Below, piece after piece: positions 37,760-48,870 of a stretch of 64,000 bases of DNA. Under the pieces are notes generated by a model. That model was not told the DNA's origin. It saw only the letters and a list, made by a program, of their open reading frames with translations, and did no database searches. The translations under genes and the position numbers were made by a program. Source of the DNA: Deltaproteobacteria bacterium (GTDB taxonomy: Bacteria; Myxococcota_A; Polyangia; GCA-2747355; JADLHG01); NCBI GenBank assembly GCA_020848905.1, contig JADLHG010000004.1:1-64000 (forward strand). The letters are read 5' to 3'. Positions within the stretch are counted from its first letter, which is position 1; every line of letters begins with the position of its first letter.

Positions 37760-38620
37760 TCAGCGCAGCACGGCGCGAAGCTCGGTCGTCACGTCGAAGG
37801 GGATGGCCGACACCCCCGCGAGCGGGTCGATCCACACCGTTCCGCGGACCCGCAGACGCGAGGCCCCACGCAGGAGCGCGGACGCGCCGTCGAGTGCGCC
37901 CATATGGGTCGCGGTGAGCGGCAGGGAGAGCTCCCGCCCCGCGCGAGCCGGCAGGGTGAGGCGCCCTGCGGAGCGCCCCTCGCCAAAGAAGGTCTCTCCG
38001 ACGAAGAGCGCGTAGTCCACGCGGCGAACGCCGACGGGAAAGGGAAACGGATTGGTCGCCTGCAGGCGCACCGCGAGCTCCATCCCGCCGAGGTCGACGC
38101 GCGCGACCTCCACGGCGCGCAGCCGAAAGGCCCCGTCGGCCAGCTCGCCGCCGACGCCGACCCGGACCGACCTCGCGACGGGAAGGCGTCCCTGCCAGGT
38201 CAGGCGCATGGGGTAGCGGCCGAGACGCGTCTCGGCGACCAGGTGCACCTCCACCTCGAGCGGGACGGATCCCGTCGAGACCAGCGCCGGAAGCTCGCTC
38301 GGGAGGTCGACGTAGCGCACGCGGATCGGCGCGCGCAGCTCGAAGGGGCGGCGCCCCCGCACCTCGAGAGGCTGCCCCACTTGGCCGGTGCCGACGACCC
38401 GGCCCTGCATGCGGGTCGTGAAGCGGAGCTCCTTCAGGGTCGCGCCGACGGGATTCGGGTTTTCGACCTCGCATCGCACCGACGCCGACAACGCCTCGCG
38501 CTCCATGCGGAACACCGTCAGCTCGGTCAGGCGCGCGAGCTTGAACCGGACCAGCCGTTCGGCGCAGCCCGAGGCGCAAGACAGCAGGGCGACGGCCAGC
38601 CAGGCGCGGTGGGGAGGCAT
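37760..38620 (-). CDS. LEA type 2 (WHy domain) lipoprotein
   Basis: 286 residues. The signal peptide ends at a lipobox SCASGC (C19). Two LEA14/WHy repeats are visible, one around VRCEVENPNPVGATLKELRF and one around VRLQATNPFPFPVGVRRVDY, each with the NPxP loop. Such proteins are envelope-associated stress or assembly factors of uncertain mechanism. It is convergent with the CofD-like gene (16 nt between ends). Confidence 0.8.
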   Translation of the reverse strand: MPPHRAWLAVALLSCASGCAERLVRFKLARLTELTVFRMEREALSASVRCEVENPNPVGATLKELRFTTRMQGRVVGTGQVGQPLEVRGRRPFELRAPIRVRYVDLPSELPALVSTGSVPLEVEVHLVAETRLGRYPMRLTWQGRLPVARSVRVGVGGELADGAFRLRAVEVARVDLGGMELAVRLQATNPFPFPVGVRRVDYALFVGETFFGEGRSAGRLTLPARAGRELSLPLTATHMGALDGASALLRGASRLRVRGTVWIDPLAGVSAIPFDVTTELRAVLR

Positions 38621-38674
38621 GTGAGATCTCGTGGTTCTACCATGCGCGCGGAGCGTGGGGCGTATGCACCGATC

Positions 38675-38704
38675 GCTGGGGCTCCAGACCCCAGCTTCTG
38701 GGGC
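38675..38704. other. Mutually exclusive inverted repeats (possible attenuator)
   Basis: GCTGGGG (38675-38681) can pair with CCCCAGC (38689-38695); the same CCCCAG can instead pair with CTGGGG (38698-38703) across a CTT loop. Two alternative stems sharing one arm are typical of attenuators. It lies in the 195-bp divergent region between the LEA lipoprotein gene and the 38816 gene and could act in either transcript. In GC-rich DNA such pairing can be fortuitous. Confidence 0.3.
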
Positions 38705-38769
38705 TCGGCACGCCTCGTGCGACCATCTAAGTGCCTGCGATCACATGCGTCACCGGGTTTTCCGGGGGG

Positions 38770-38785
38770 TGGCACAGGGGTCGCA
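38770..38785 (+). promoter_or_regulatory. Sigma-54-like promoter upstream of the 38816-39934 gene
   Basis: TGGCACAGGGGTCGCA keeps the invariant GG-N10-GC and differs from the consensus TGGCAC-N5-TTGCA at one position (TTGC to TCGC). It sits 31 nt before the ATG, with GGGAGAG as the ribosome-binding site in between. A sigma-54 activator gene (54453-55883) is in the same window, though linkage is only circumstantial. Confidence 0.5.
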
Positions 38786-38815
38786 TTCCATCTACCGTAA
38801 CCGGGAGAGCCAAGA

Positions 38816-39934
38816 ATGCGTCGATTCACGGTATCCGCAGTCATCCTAGCCGCTTCCGTCGCCGCGCCCACGACTGGCCGCGCCTCGAAGGTGGGACGGG
38901 TGGCCCTAGCGCCCATGACCGCGAGCGACGCGGCCGCGGGGCGCGTGGCGCGTGGCGTGACGAGTCGTGTCCTCAAGCGGCTCAAGAAGGGGAAGCGGGC
39001 CAAGGTGGTGATGCTCGGGGGTCTCGGGGGGGCGAAGCTTCGCAAGTGCATGCAGGTGCCGAGCTGCGTGCAGGCCGTGAGCCGCCGGCTCAAGGTTCGC
39101 TACGTGGTGGCGGGGCACGTGACCCGCGCGGGCCGCAGCTTCCAGCTGGACGTGCGGGTCCTGTCGGCGGCCGAAGGGACCGTGATGGGGACGGAGAACC
39201 TGGAGGCCCGTCGGACCCCGGCGCTGCTCCTGAAGGGGCCCGTTCTGGCCGCGCGCCTGCTGGCTCGCGCGGACGTGGGGGGTGAGGGCAAGAAGGCGGT
39301 GGCGAGCGACTTCCAGCCCGAGGTGGTCTCCCGCTCCGACGCGGACGCGGAAACGGCTCCGGACGGCGACTTCAAGCCCGAGGTGGTGAAGCAGTCGGCG
39401 GGCGAGGCGCAGATGGCTGGCCTCGGGGGCGAAGAGGACGACGAGAAGGAGGATCCGCTGACGCCGCCCGGCAAGACCCAGCCTCAGGCGAAGGCGAAGC
39501 TGGCGAGCTTCACGGGCGAGGCCGCGGGTGGTGTGGCCCCGGCGGCGGTCGAGGTTCCCCCCGCGCAGCAGGAGCCCGGCTTCATGTCCCGCATCTTCAC
39601 CAAGCGCTACTGGCACGCCTGGACCACGCTGTCGGTGGGGCTCGGGGCGCTGGCCGGCGGCGCCGCTTTCGGTGTGATGTCCCGGCAGGCCAACCAGGAG
39701 GCGGCCGACGCGCAGGTGCAGCCGGAGGCGTGGACCCTGCGCGACAAGGCGCAGAAGAACGCCCTCACGGCCAACATCCTGCTCGGCGCGGGCGGCGCTG
39801 CCGTGGCCACCTCCGTCCTGCTCTTCGCGCTCGAGTATCGCAAGGAGTCCAAGGAGCGGCAGAGCGAGAAGCTGAGCATCGGCTTTGACCTGGCCAAGGG
39901 GGGTGGTAGCTTGATGGTGGGAGGCCGCTTCTAG
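38816..39934 (+). CDS. Exported/membrane protein with TolB-N-like domain
   Basis: 372 residues. A signal peptide covers about 1-23. Residues about 25-160 alternate strand and helix (VGRVALAPM, KRAKVVMLGGLGG, LKVRYVVAGHVTRAG, QLDVRVLSAAEGTVMG) with a Cys pair in KLRKCMQVPSCVQA, like the nucleotide-free TolB-N/FlgO-type domains common in myxobacterial envelope proteins. A linker follows with a duplicated motif (DFQPEVVSRS, DFKPEVVKQS), then two membrane segments (about 275-300 and 320-343). No function can be assigned. It has a sigma-54-like promoter. Confidence 0.65.
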   Translation: MRRFTVSAVILAASVAAPTTGRASKVGRVALAPMTASDAAAGRVARGVTSRVLKRLKKGKRAKVVMLGGLGGAKLRKCMQVPSCVQAVSRRLKVRYVVAGHVTRAGRSFQLDVRVLSAAEGTVMGTENLEARRTPALLLKGPVLAARLLARADVGGEGKKAVASDFQPEVVSRSDADAETAPDGDFKPEVVKQSAGEAQMAGLGGEEDDEKEDPLTPPGKTQPQAKAKLASFTGEAAGGVAPAAVEVPPAQQEPGFMSRIFTKRYWHAWTTLSVGLGALAGGAAFGVMSRQANQEAADAQVQPEAWTLRDKAQKNALTANILLGAGGAAVATSVLLFALEYRKESKERQSEKLSIGFDLAKGGGSLMVGGRF

Positions 39935-40005
39935 GCATGTTTGCCTCCCGTGCGGGCCGTCCCGTTCATCCCAGCTGCCTCCTCTAGGGCCTCTTGACCG
40001 ACCTG

Positions 40006-40374
40006 ATGACCCCCTCCCGGATCCCCACACTCCTCGCCCTCGTGTTTGCATCGCTTGCGGGCTTCGCCTGCACGGTGGACGAGGAGACGATCGAGAACAA
40101 GGCCTGCGACATCTACCAGCCGAAGGATCGGCAGTGCATCGCGGGCTACGAATGCAAGTGCCAGACGACGGGAACGGGGTCCGGCTGTTTCTGCCGGCGC
40201 GTGACGAAGCTCAGCGTGCCCCCGGCGGAGGAGTCGCACCGGATCCTCGCCCCCGAGAGCCCGTCGTCCGCGCTGCTTCCGCGGGAGCTCCTCTCACCGC
40301 GCGATCCGAGCGTGTGCTTTCTGCGCCGACAGGGCTTCGAGATCGGGAGCCAGACGGGGTCTGAGGGTCAGTAG
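40006..40374 (+). CDS. Small Cys-rich lipoprotein, unknown function
   Basis: 122 residues from the ATG at 40006; a TTG at 39994 would add four residues. The signal peptide ends in a lipobox LAGFAC (C22). The mature part has a Cys-rich knot-like stretch (ACDIYQ, DRQCIAGYECKCQ, GCFCRR) and a Pro/Ser-rich tail. I do not recognise it. The final 7 nt overlap the end of the convergent transglycosylase gene. Confidence 0.55.
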   Translation: MTPSRIPTLLALVFASLAGFACTVDEETIENKACDIYQPKDRQCIAGYECKCQTTGTGSGCFCRRVTKLSVPPAEESHRILAPESPSSALLPRELLSPRDPSVCFLRRQGFEIGSQTGSEGQ

Positions 40375-42668
40375 CCGGGGTAGGCGCTGAAGCTCGGATC
40401 CAGCGTGTTGCTCACCGTGCGATCGTCCTTGCCGCAGTAGGCCCGTTCGTAGAGCGCCATCAGGCGGACGATCTTCTTCGCGTACCGCTTGGACTCGTCG
40501 AGCGGGATCTCCTCGATGAACTCGTCCATGTCGGCCGTCGAGCCGCGCGCCTTCAGCCAGCGCGCCACGTTGTGGGGACCGCCGTTGTACGCGGCCGCGA
40601 CGAGCGGCACCTGCCCGCGGAATTTGGCGGTCACGGCGCGCAGGTAGTGGCCGGCCATGGTGAGGTTCGTGGCAGGGTTGAATACGTCCGCCGGCTGGTA
40701 GTTCGCCAGGCCGAGTTCCCCGGCCACGCGCTCCGCGGTGTGCGCCATGAACTGCATCAGTCCGGCCGCGCCGACGCGCGAGATGACGTCCGGCTTGTAG
40801 ACGCTCTCGGTGCGCATCACGGCCCAGATCAGGTTCGGGTCGACGTCGAAGCGGCGCGAGGTCTCGGCCACGAGGTGCGGGTAGGCGCGCGGATAGCTAC
40901 GACGGACGGGGTCAGGGTCGGCCGGACTGAAGCGCCAGCCGAAATAGGAGAGCCCCGCGGCGTGCGTCACCGCCCCGAGCGCGAGCCTGAGCTCCGCCTT
41001 CTGCTGCCGCACGAGCTTGTCCCGTTTCGGCGTGCGTTCGGGTTTGGGCGCGGGTCCTCCCCTCCAGAGTCGAACCACCTCGGGGCGCATACGGTACTGC
41101 CGGAACCGGCCGCGATAGACCGTCCACGAGAAGTCGAGGGCCGTGAGCATCAGCTCGCGTCGCGCGTCCTCGAGCATCCCCATCTGCCAGAGCGACCGGG
41201 CCCGCGGCAGTCCGGGCAGGAGGGCTCCGTACTGCTCGGCGAGCTTCTCGAGCTGCGCCTCGGCGTCCGAGGTGGGGGTCGCCGTGGTCTCGGCGCAGCG
41301 CTGTTCCTCGAGGCGCAGCTTCTTCGCCTCCACGAGGCGGCTCCGGGCCTGGATCCCGTAGTACTCGCGGAGGTGGCTTTCCAGGAGCTGGCGATAGAGC
41401 GCCTCGGCCTGCGCGGTGCGCCCGGCGCGGGCGTGCGCGCGAGCTTGCCAGTAGAGCGAGAACGCGAGCCGCTTCTTTCCCTTCACGAGCTGCTGGAGCC
41501 CGGCGATGGCGCGGTCGTGCTGGCCAGCGCGGTACGCGAACCACGCGCGTTGCGCGGGAAAGGCCTTCTTGTTCTTGAGCAGCGCCGCCGCCTGGTCGAG
41601 CACGCCCAGTCCCTCGGCGTACCGTCCGTGCTCGCCGAGGAGCGTGGCGAAAGTGGTGAGTCGGGGGACGTCCCGCCGCTTCGGGTTCTCGGGTAGCGCC
41701 CCCTTGGCCAGCGCGATGCCCTCGTCGATGCGTCCGGCGCGACAGAGGAGGTCGATCCGTAGATTGCGCAGGTAGGCGAGCGAGGGCTTGCCCTTGGCTC
41801 CGCGTCGCGTCACCGCCGCCGTGAGACTTTCGAGGAGCGCAATCCCCTCCGCGTACTGCTCGGCCTTGCGGTGCGTCAGCACGAGCTGGAGGTCGAGCGC
41901 GACCGCGGCTGCCGGCATTCGCTGCCGCAGCTCGCGCAGCTCCGCGACGACCTGCTCGTAGCGCTTCGTCTTGCGGAGCTTGCGTATCCGTCCGACGAGC
42001 TCTCCGAGCTCGGCGGGCTTGGGGCGCACGCCCTTGTCGCGCAGCTCCTGCAAGATCTCCGCAGCCCGCGCGGCGGCCGCGCTGGACGGGTGCTCCAGCC
42101 ACACTGCCTGCAGCCCCTCCGCCGCCTCGACCCGCTGCCCGGCCGCGAGGCGGGCCTGCGCCAGCGCCACGAGCAGGGCTGGTCTTCGCGGATGCGTCGG
42201 GTAGCTCTTGAGCAGCTCCAGATACGCAGCGGCCGAGGCCTGGGGCCGGCCGGCGTGGAGGAGCGCCTCCGCGCGACGCTCTCGCGCGAGGTCCACCCAT
42301 CGCGACCCCTTGAGCGACGCAGCGGAGTGGAAGCTCTCGGCCGCCTTCAGGTAGGCCTTCGTGCCGAGCAGAGCTTCACCGTGCAGGAAGGCCACGAGGT
42401 CGGCGAGGTGCGGGAGCTGTTTGGCCACGCCCTCGAGGCTGTCGAGCGCCTCCGCCGGGCGCCCGAGGTGCAGCAGCGCACGCGCGCGCAAGACGTTGGC
42501 TTCCGCGCCGTCGTCGGCGAGGCGACGCGGTAGGAGCTTGAGCACCTTGGCGTAGTCTCGCGCGGCGAACGCGGCTGCGGCGTCGTCGGTCGAGTCGGCC
42601 AGCGCGCGCGGGTGGAACGCAAGGAAAGACGAGAGAGCGACCAGCGAGAGAACGGATCGTTGGCTCAT
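40368..42668 (-). CDS. Soluble lytic murein transglycosylase with TPR-like superhelix
   Basis: 766 residues from the ATG at 42668 (a GTG at 42677 is an alternative). A signal peptide (about 1-24, ending RALA) is followed by a long run of TPR-like helices (for example AKVLKLLPRRLADDGAEAN, ARAGRTAQAEALYRQLLES). The C-terminal SLT domain has the catalytic Glu in WAVMRTESVYKPDV, then SRVGAAGLMQFM, and VAAYNGGPHNVARWL, all standard for Slt70-type enzymes. It cleaves the MurNAc-GlcNAc bond of peptidoglycan to form 1,6-anhydro products. It is about 120 residues longer than E. coli Slt, the difference being in the helical part. Confidence 0.92.
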   Translation of the reverse strand: MSQRSVLSLVALSSFLAFHPRALADSTDDAAAAFAARDYAKVLKLLPRRLADDGAEANVLRARALLHLGRPAEALDSLEGVAKQLPHLADLVAFLHGEALLGTKAYLKAAESFHSAASLKGSRWVDLARERRAEALLHAGRPQASAAAYLELLKSYPTHPRRPALLVALAQARLAAGQRVEAAEGLQAVWLEHPSSAAAARAAEILQELRDKGVRPKPAELGELVGRIRKLRKTKRYEQVVAELRELRQRMPAAAVALDLQLVLTHRKAEQYAEGIALLESLTAAVTRRGAKGKPSLAYLRNLRIDLLCRAGRIDEGIALAKGALPENPKRRDVPRLTTFATLLGEHGRYAEGLGVLDQAAALLKNKKAFPAQRAWFAYRAGQHDRAIAGLQQLVKGKKRLAFSLYWQARAHARAGRTAQAEALYRQLLESHLREYYGIQARSRLVEAKKLRLEEQRCAETTATPTSDAEAQLEKLAEQYGALLPGLPRARSLWQMGMLEDARRELMLTALDFSWTVYRGRFRQYRMRPEVVRLWRGGPAPKPERTPKRDKLVRQQKAELRLALGAVTHAAGLSYFGWRFSPADPDPVRRSYPRAYPHLVAETSRRFDVDPNLIWAVMRTESVYKPDVISRVGAAGLMQFMAHTAERVAGELGLANYQPADVFNPATNLTMAGHYLRAVTAKFRGQVPLVAAAYNGGPHNVARWLKARGSTADMDEFIEEIPLDESKRYAKKIVRLMALYERAYCGKDDRTVSNTLDPSFSAYPGY

Positions 42669-42676
42669 GCTGCTCA

Positions 42677-43068
42677 CGTTTGGGACATGGTCTGCCTTAG
42701 TCTGACCGATCCCTGTGGAGAAGGGAAATCCGTGCCCCGATCCCGACGCCTGCGGCCGGTCCGCTGGCAGTGGCGGTGATCGCCCGGGGTAGGGCCGCGT
42801 GTGAGAGGGCGGGCCATCCGATGCACGGCCCCGTGCATCCGCCAACGCGCCGGGGTCCCGGGCAGTTGGAACGGCGCGGTGTGTCGCCGATCCGGGAGCG
42901 TGCACGCGACCGTGCGTTGCCGCAGGGCGGGGTTTCGTGGGTGCCAAGAAAAAGCTTGTCAAGCTCGATGGTTCGCCATAAACAAGGGGTGCGTGTGGCC
43001 GGCCCGGATCTTGCTCTGGGGGTGGTGCCGGCGGGTGTTGGTGGGGGAGCTCAAGGAACGAGGGAGCG
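42677..43068. other. Divergent intergenic region, about 390 bp
   Basis: This lies between the transglycosylase and radical SAM genes. Several short frames run through it but none has a credible start or product. The right part has an AT-richer patch with the promoter listed separately. No tRNA or obvious structured RNA was seen, although GC-rich inverted repeats such as GCACGGCCCCGTGC (42834-42847) occur. Confidence 0.4.
42956..42983 (+). promoter_or_regulatory. Candidate housekeeping promoter of the radical SAM gene
   Basis: TTGTCA (42956-42961) and ATAAAC (42978-42983) are 16 nt apart, in the only AT-rich stretch upstream of the gene. The expected transcript would start about 80 nt before the ATG at 43069. 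A purine-rich GAGGGAG ribosome-binding site lies immediately before the ATG. Pattern only. Confidence 0.4.
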
Positions 43069-45108
<2,040 letters not shown>

Positions 45109-46270
45109 ACATCGTCAGCGCGCGACGGGAGTCTCGCAGGTGTCCGCGGCGCATGCCGTGGGATCCAGCGCCGCGTCCGCCTTCGCGTTGGTGCACGCCC
45201 TGAGCCAGTAGGAGGCCTGCGGGACGAGCGGATAGAGCTCCACCTTGGGGATGGTGAAGGAGACGTGGCCGGGGGCCGCGCGCAGCGGCATGGTCTTGGC
45301 GGTCGTCTTCATCGGCTTGCCCTGGTAGTAGGCCTCGAGGAGCGGAAGGCCCTGCGTCCCGCAGGGAGCGGCCCCGAGTCGATAGATGTAGACCAGAGGG
45401 TAGGTCTTGTCGGCACCGCCGAAGGAGAGCTTGTAGCTGGCGCAGCTCTCGTAGGCCGGCGCTCCCGCCAGCCGCACGGTGAACTTCACCGCCTGCAGAT
45501 CTTGCTTGGCCACGATCTCCGTCACGTCCACGGAGGGGTCCACCGTGGTCGAAGGCGAGCAGGTCTTCAGGGTCGCGCTGTTGTGGCGCGCGTCCTCGAC
45601 GTCGGGCACGTCGATCGGCGCGAGGCCGCAGAGGTCGCGGTCGTCGAGCTGCCCGTTGCAGTTGTTGTCCAGCTTGTCCCCGCAGAGTTCGCTCGCGACG
45701 GGGCTCGTCTCCTTCTTCGAGTCGTCGCAGTCGGTCATGTCCTCTACCCAGCCGGTTTGCGGCTGACAGAGCCATTTCGGCTTGAAGACGTCGCCGAAGG
45801 TGTCGCCGTCCGCGTCCCGGAAGTAGCGCTTGGCTCCCTTCGTCTCCGCCGGCACGTCGTCCACCTCGCCGTTGCAGTCGTCGTCGCGGCCGTTGCAGGT
45901 TTCCGTCTCGGGGGTCTTGTCGGGCACTCCGTCGCAGTCGCCGTCCGCGTTGCAGGTGTCGGGTTTCTTTCCCTGGGCCACGCAGCCACAGACCTGCGCG
46001 GCGTTGCAGGTCCAACCGGCGAGCGTAGGGCAGGGCTCTGCCGTGCTGCAGGAACGGCTGCAGCGCTTGCTTCCTCCCACCTCCACGCACTTGCCCGACG
46101 CGCACTGCCGGTCGTCGTCACAGGGGGACAGAAAGGCCTGCCCCCCGTCGTTGCCGGCCGAGCCTCCGTCCGGGGGAAACCACGGACGCTTCCCCTGCTC
46201 GTCGCAGGCCGCCGCGACGAGGAACAGGACGACGCCGATCGAGCGAGCGACAGCGCGCGCGCGGCGAGCG

Positions 46271-47338
<1,068 letters not shown>

Positions 47339-47412
47339 GCTGCGGGTTCTACCATGGCCGGCACTGCGATGGTGCTCTGGCGTTCGGGCGTGGTGCGGCG
47401 CGAGCCGCGGGC

Positions 47413-47892
47413 CTAGCGCGTACGCTGGGCGAGGACGTCGGCCTTCATCCCCTCGCCGCAGCCGGTGGCTCGCTGGTTCTGGTCGTACTTGGAGGGGCAC
47501 TTCCCGGCGATGGACTCGGCGGCGAAGATCTTTCCGTCCGGGCGGAGCTGACCCGTCACCACTACCTCGGCGCAGTCCTTGAACGTGTCGGGGACGAGGC
47601 CGGTGTAGGTGACCTCGACCCAGCGGTTGCCGCGATGCACGGCGAAGCGGTAGTCCATGGACTCCCGCTTCTTCTGAATCGTGCCGCTCACGACGTTTCC
47701 GTGCAGGCGCACGCGACGTCCCTTCCAGGCGGGGGCGTCCTTCGCCACCTCGTCGACGCTCTTGAAGTACTCGAGGGCTCCACCGCTCGACACGGTGGTC
47801 ATGACGACGAAGATCACCGCAGCCGAGACGACCGCGGCAGAGATGCCGGCGAAGAGCAGCGTCCGGCGACGGCGGCGGGACGGGTTTGTCAT
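47413..47892 (-). CDS. ccmE: Cytochrome c maturation heme chaperone CcmE, CxxxY variant
   Basis: 159 residues from the ATG at 47892 (a TTG nine bases earlier is possible). One N-terminal anchor (about 10-32), then the OB-fold: RRVRLHGNVVSGTIQ, YRFAVHRGNRWVEVTYTGLVPDTF, EVVVTGQLRPDGKIFAAESI. At the heme-attachment site the usual HxxxY is IAGKCPSKY (C132, Y136), the Cys variant known from deltaproteobacterial and archaeal Ccm systems. An extra Cys is at KDCAEV (C107). It carries heme to the CcmF/H ligation machinery for c-type cytochromes such as ActA and ActE. No other ccm gene is in the window. Confidence 0.9.
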   Translation of the reverse strand: MTNPSRRRRRTLLFAGISAAVVSAAVIFVVMTTVSSGGALEYFKSVDEVAKDAPAWKGRRVRLHGNVVSGTIQKKRESMDYRFAVHRGNRWVEVTYTGLVPDTFKDCAEVVVTGQLRPDGKIFAAESIAGKCPSKYDQNQRATGCGEGMKADVLAQRTR

Positions 47893-47990
47893 CGCGTGCA
47901 ATGTAGCACAGCGTGCCGTCCCGACAAGCCCTCGGAAGGGGGGCTTCGCCGGTCGTTGACAGATGGGGGTGGCCGGGGAAAGGTTTCGTG

Positions 47991-48860
47991 ATGCCAGACC
48001 ACACGTTGGATCGCGCGGTAATCGTCGGGTGCGGGTTTGCCGGCACGGCCCTCGCCCGGCGCCTCGCGGAGCGGGGCGTGGGGGTGGCAGCCACGAGTCG
48101 GACGGGTCGCGACGCCGACGGGGGCCGCGTCCGGTCGGTGGACCTGACTTCGGAGGCTCCGCTCGAGCTGCCGGAAGCGCGCGGGGCCGTCGTCTACTAC
48201 CTGGTGGGTCCGCTATGCCATGAGCTGGCCGAGTCGCGGACCCACCTTCGACCGCTCGACCGCGTGCTCGGGGCGCTGTGCTCGGCGCGACCGTGCGGCG
48301 TCATCTATGTGAGCTCCACCTCCGTATATGGCGACCGCGCAGGGGGCTGGGTGTCGGAGGAGACCTCGACCGCTCCCGACTCGCCGTGGGGACGCATGCG
48401 GGTGGATCTCGAGGAGCGCGTGCACGCCTTCGGGGAGGAGTGCGGTCTGCCCGCGTCGGTGGTGCGCCTGCCCGAGATCTACGGTCCGGGGCGCGGTCCC
48501 ATCTCGCGCCTCCAGGCGGGGTATCGCGTGCGCTTTCCTGACCGCTATAGCAACCGGATCCACCTCGAGGATCTGGTGACGATCCTGGTGCGGCTCGGCG
48601 AGCGGCTGGACCAGAAGGTCCTGCTCGCGGCGGACGGGACGCCGGCGCTCGTCGGGGAGGTCTACGACTACGCGGCGACGCTGCTCGGCTGGCCCGCTGC
48701 CCCGCGCGGCGACGCCACGGAGCTGCCTTCCGACCCGAACCACCTGGCCTTGCTCCGGGACTCCAAGCGATGCGACACGGCGCGCCTGCGCCAGTGGCTC
48801 GGGGAGCCGCTTCGGTATCCGAACTATCGCGAGGGGCTTTTGGCGATCGCCGGGAGGTGA
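47991..48860 (+). CDS. NAD(P)-dependent epimerase/dehydratase-like protein (atypical extended SDR)
   Basis: 289 residues from the ATG at 47991, with GGGGAAAGG upstream; earlier in-frame codons lack support. The Rossmann motif is AVIVGCGFAGTALARRLAERG. The active-site strand is VIYVSSTSVYGDRAGGWVSE and VVRLPEIYGPGRG follows, as in YeeZ/SDR_a-type proteins. The usual YxxxK appears as SPWGRMRVDLEE, so Tyr and Lys are missing and catalysis may differ. The substrate is not predictable. It converges with the FHA histidine-kinase-like gene (10 nt apart). Confidence 0.8.
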   Translation: MPDHTLDRAVIVGCGFAGTALARRLAERGVGVAATSRTGRDADGGRVRSVDLTSEAPLELPEARGAVVYYLVGPLCHELAESRTHLRPLDRVLGALCSARPCGVIYVSSTSVYGDRAGGWVSEETSTAPDSPWGRMRVDLEERVHAFGEECGLPASVVRLPEIYGPGRGPISRLQAGYRVRFPDRYSNRIHLEDLVTILVRLGERLDQKVLLAADGTPALVGEVYDYAATLLGWPAAPRGDATELPSDPNHLALLRDSKRCDTARLRQWLGEPLRYPNYREGLLAIAGR

Positions 48861-48870
48861 TCAGGTCGCG

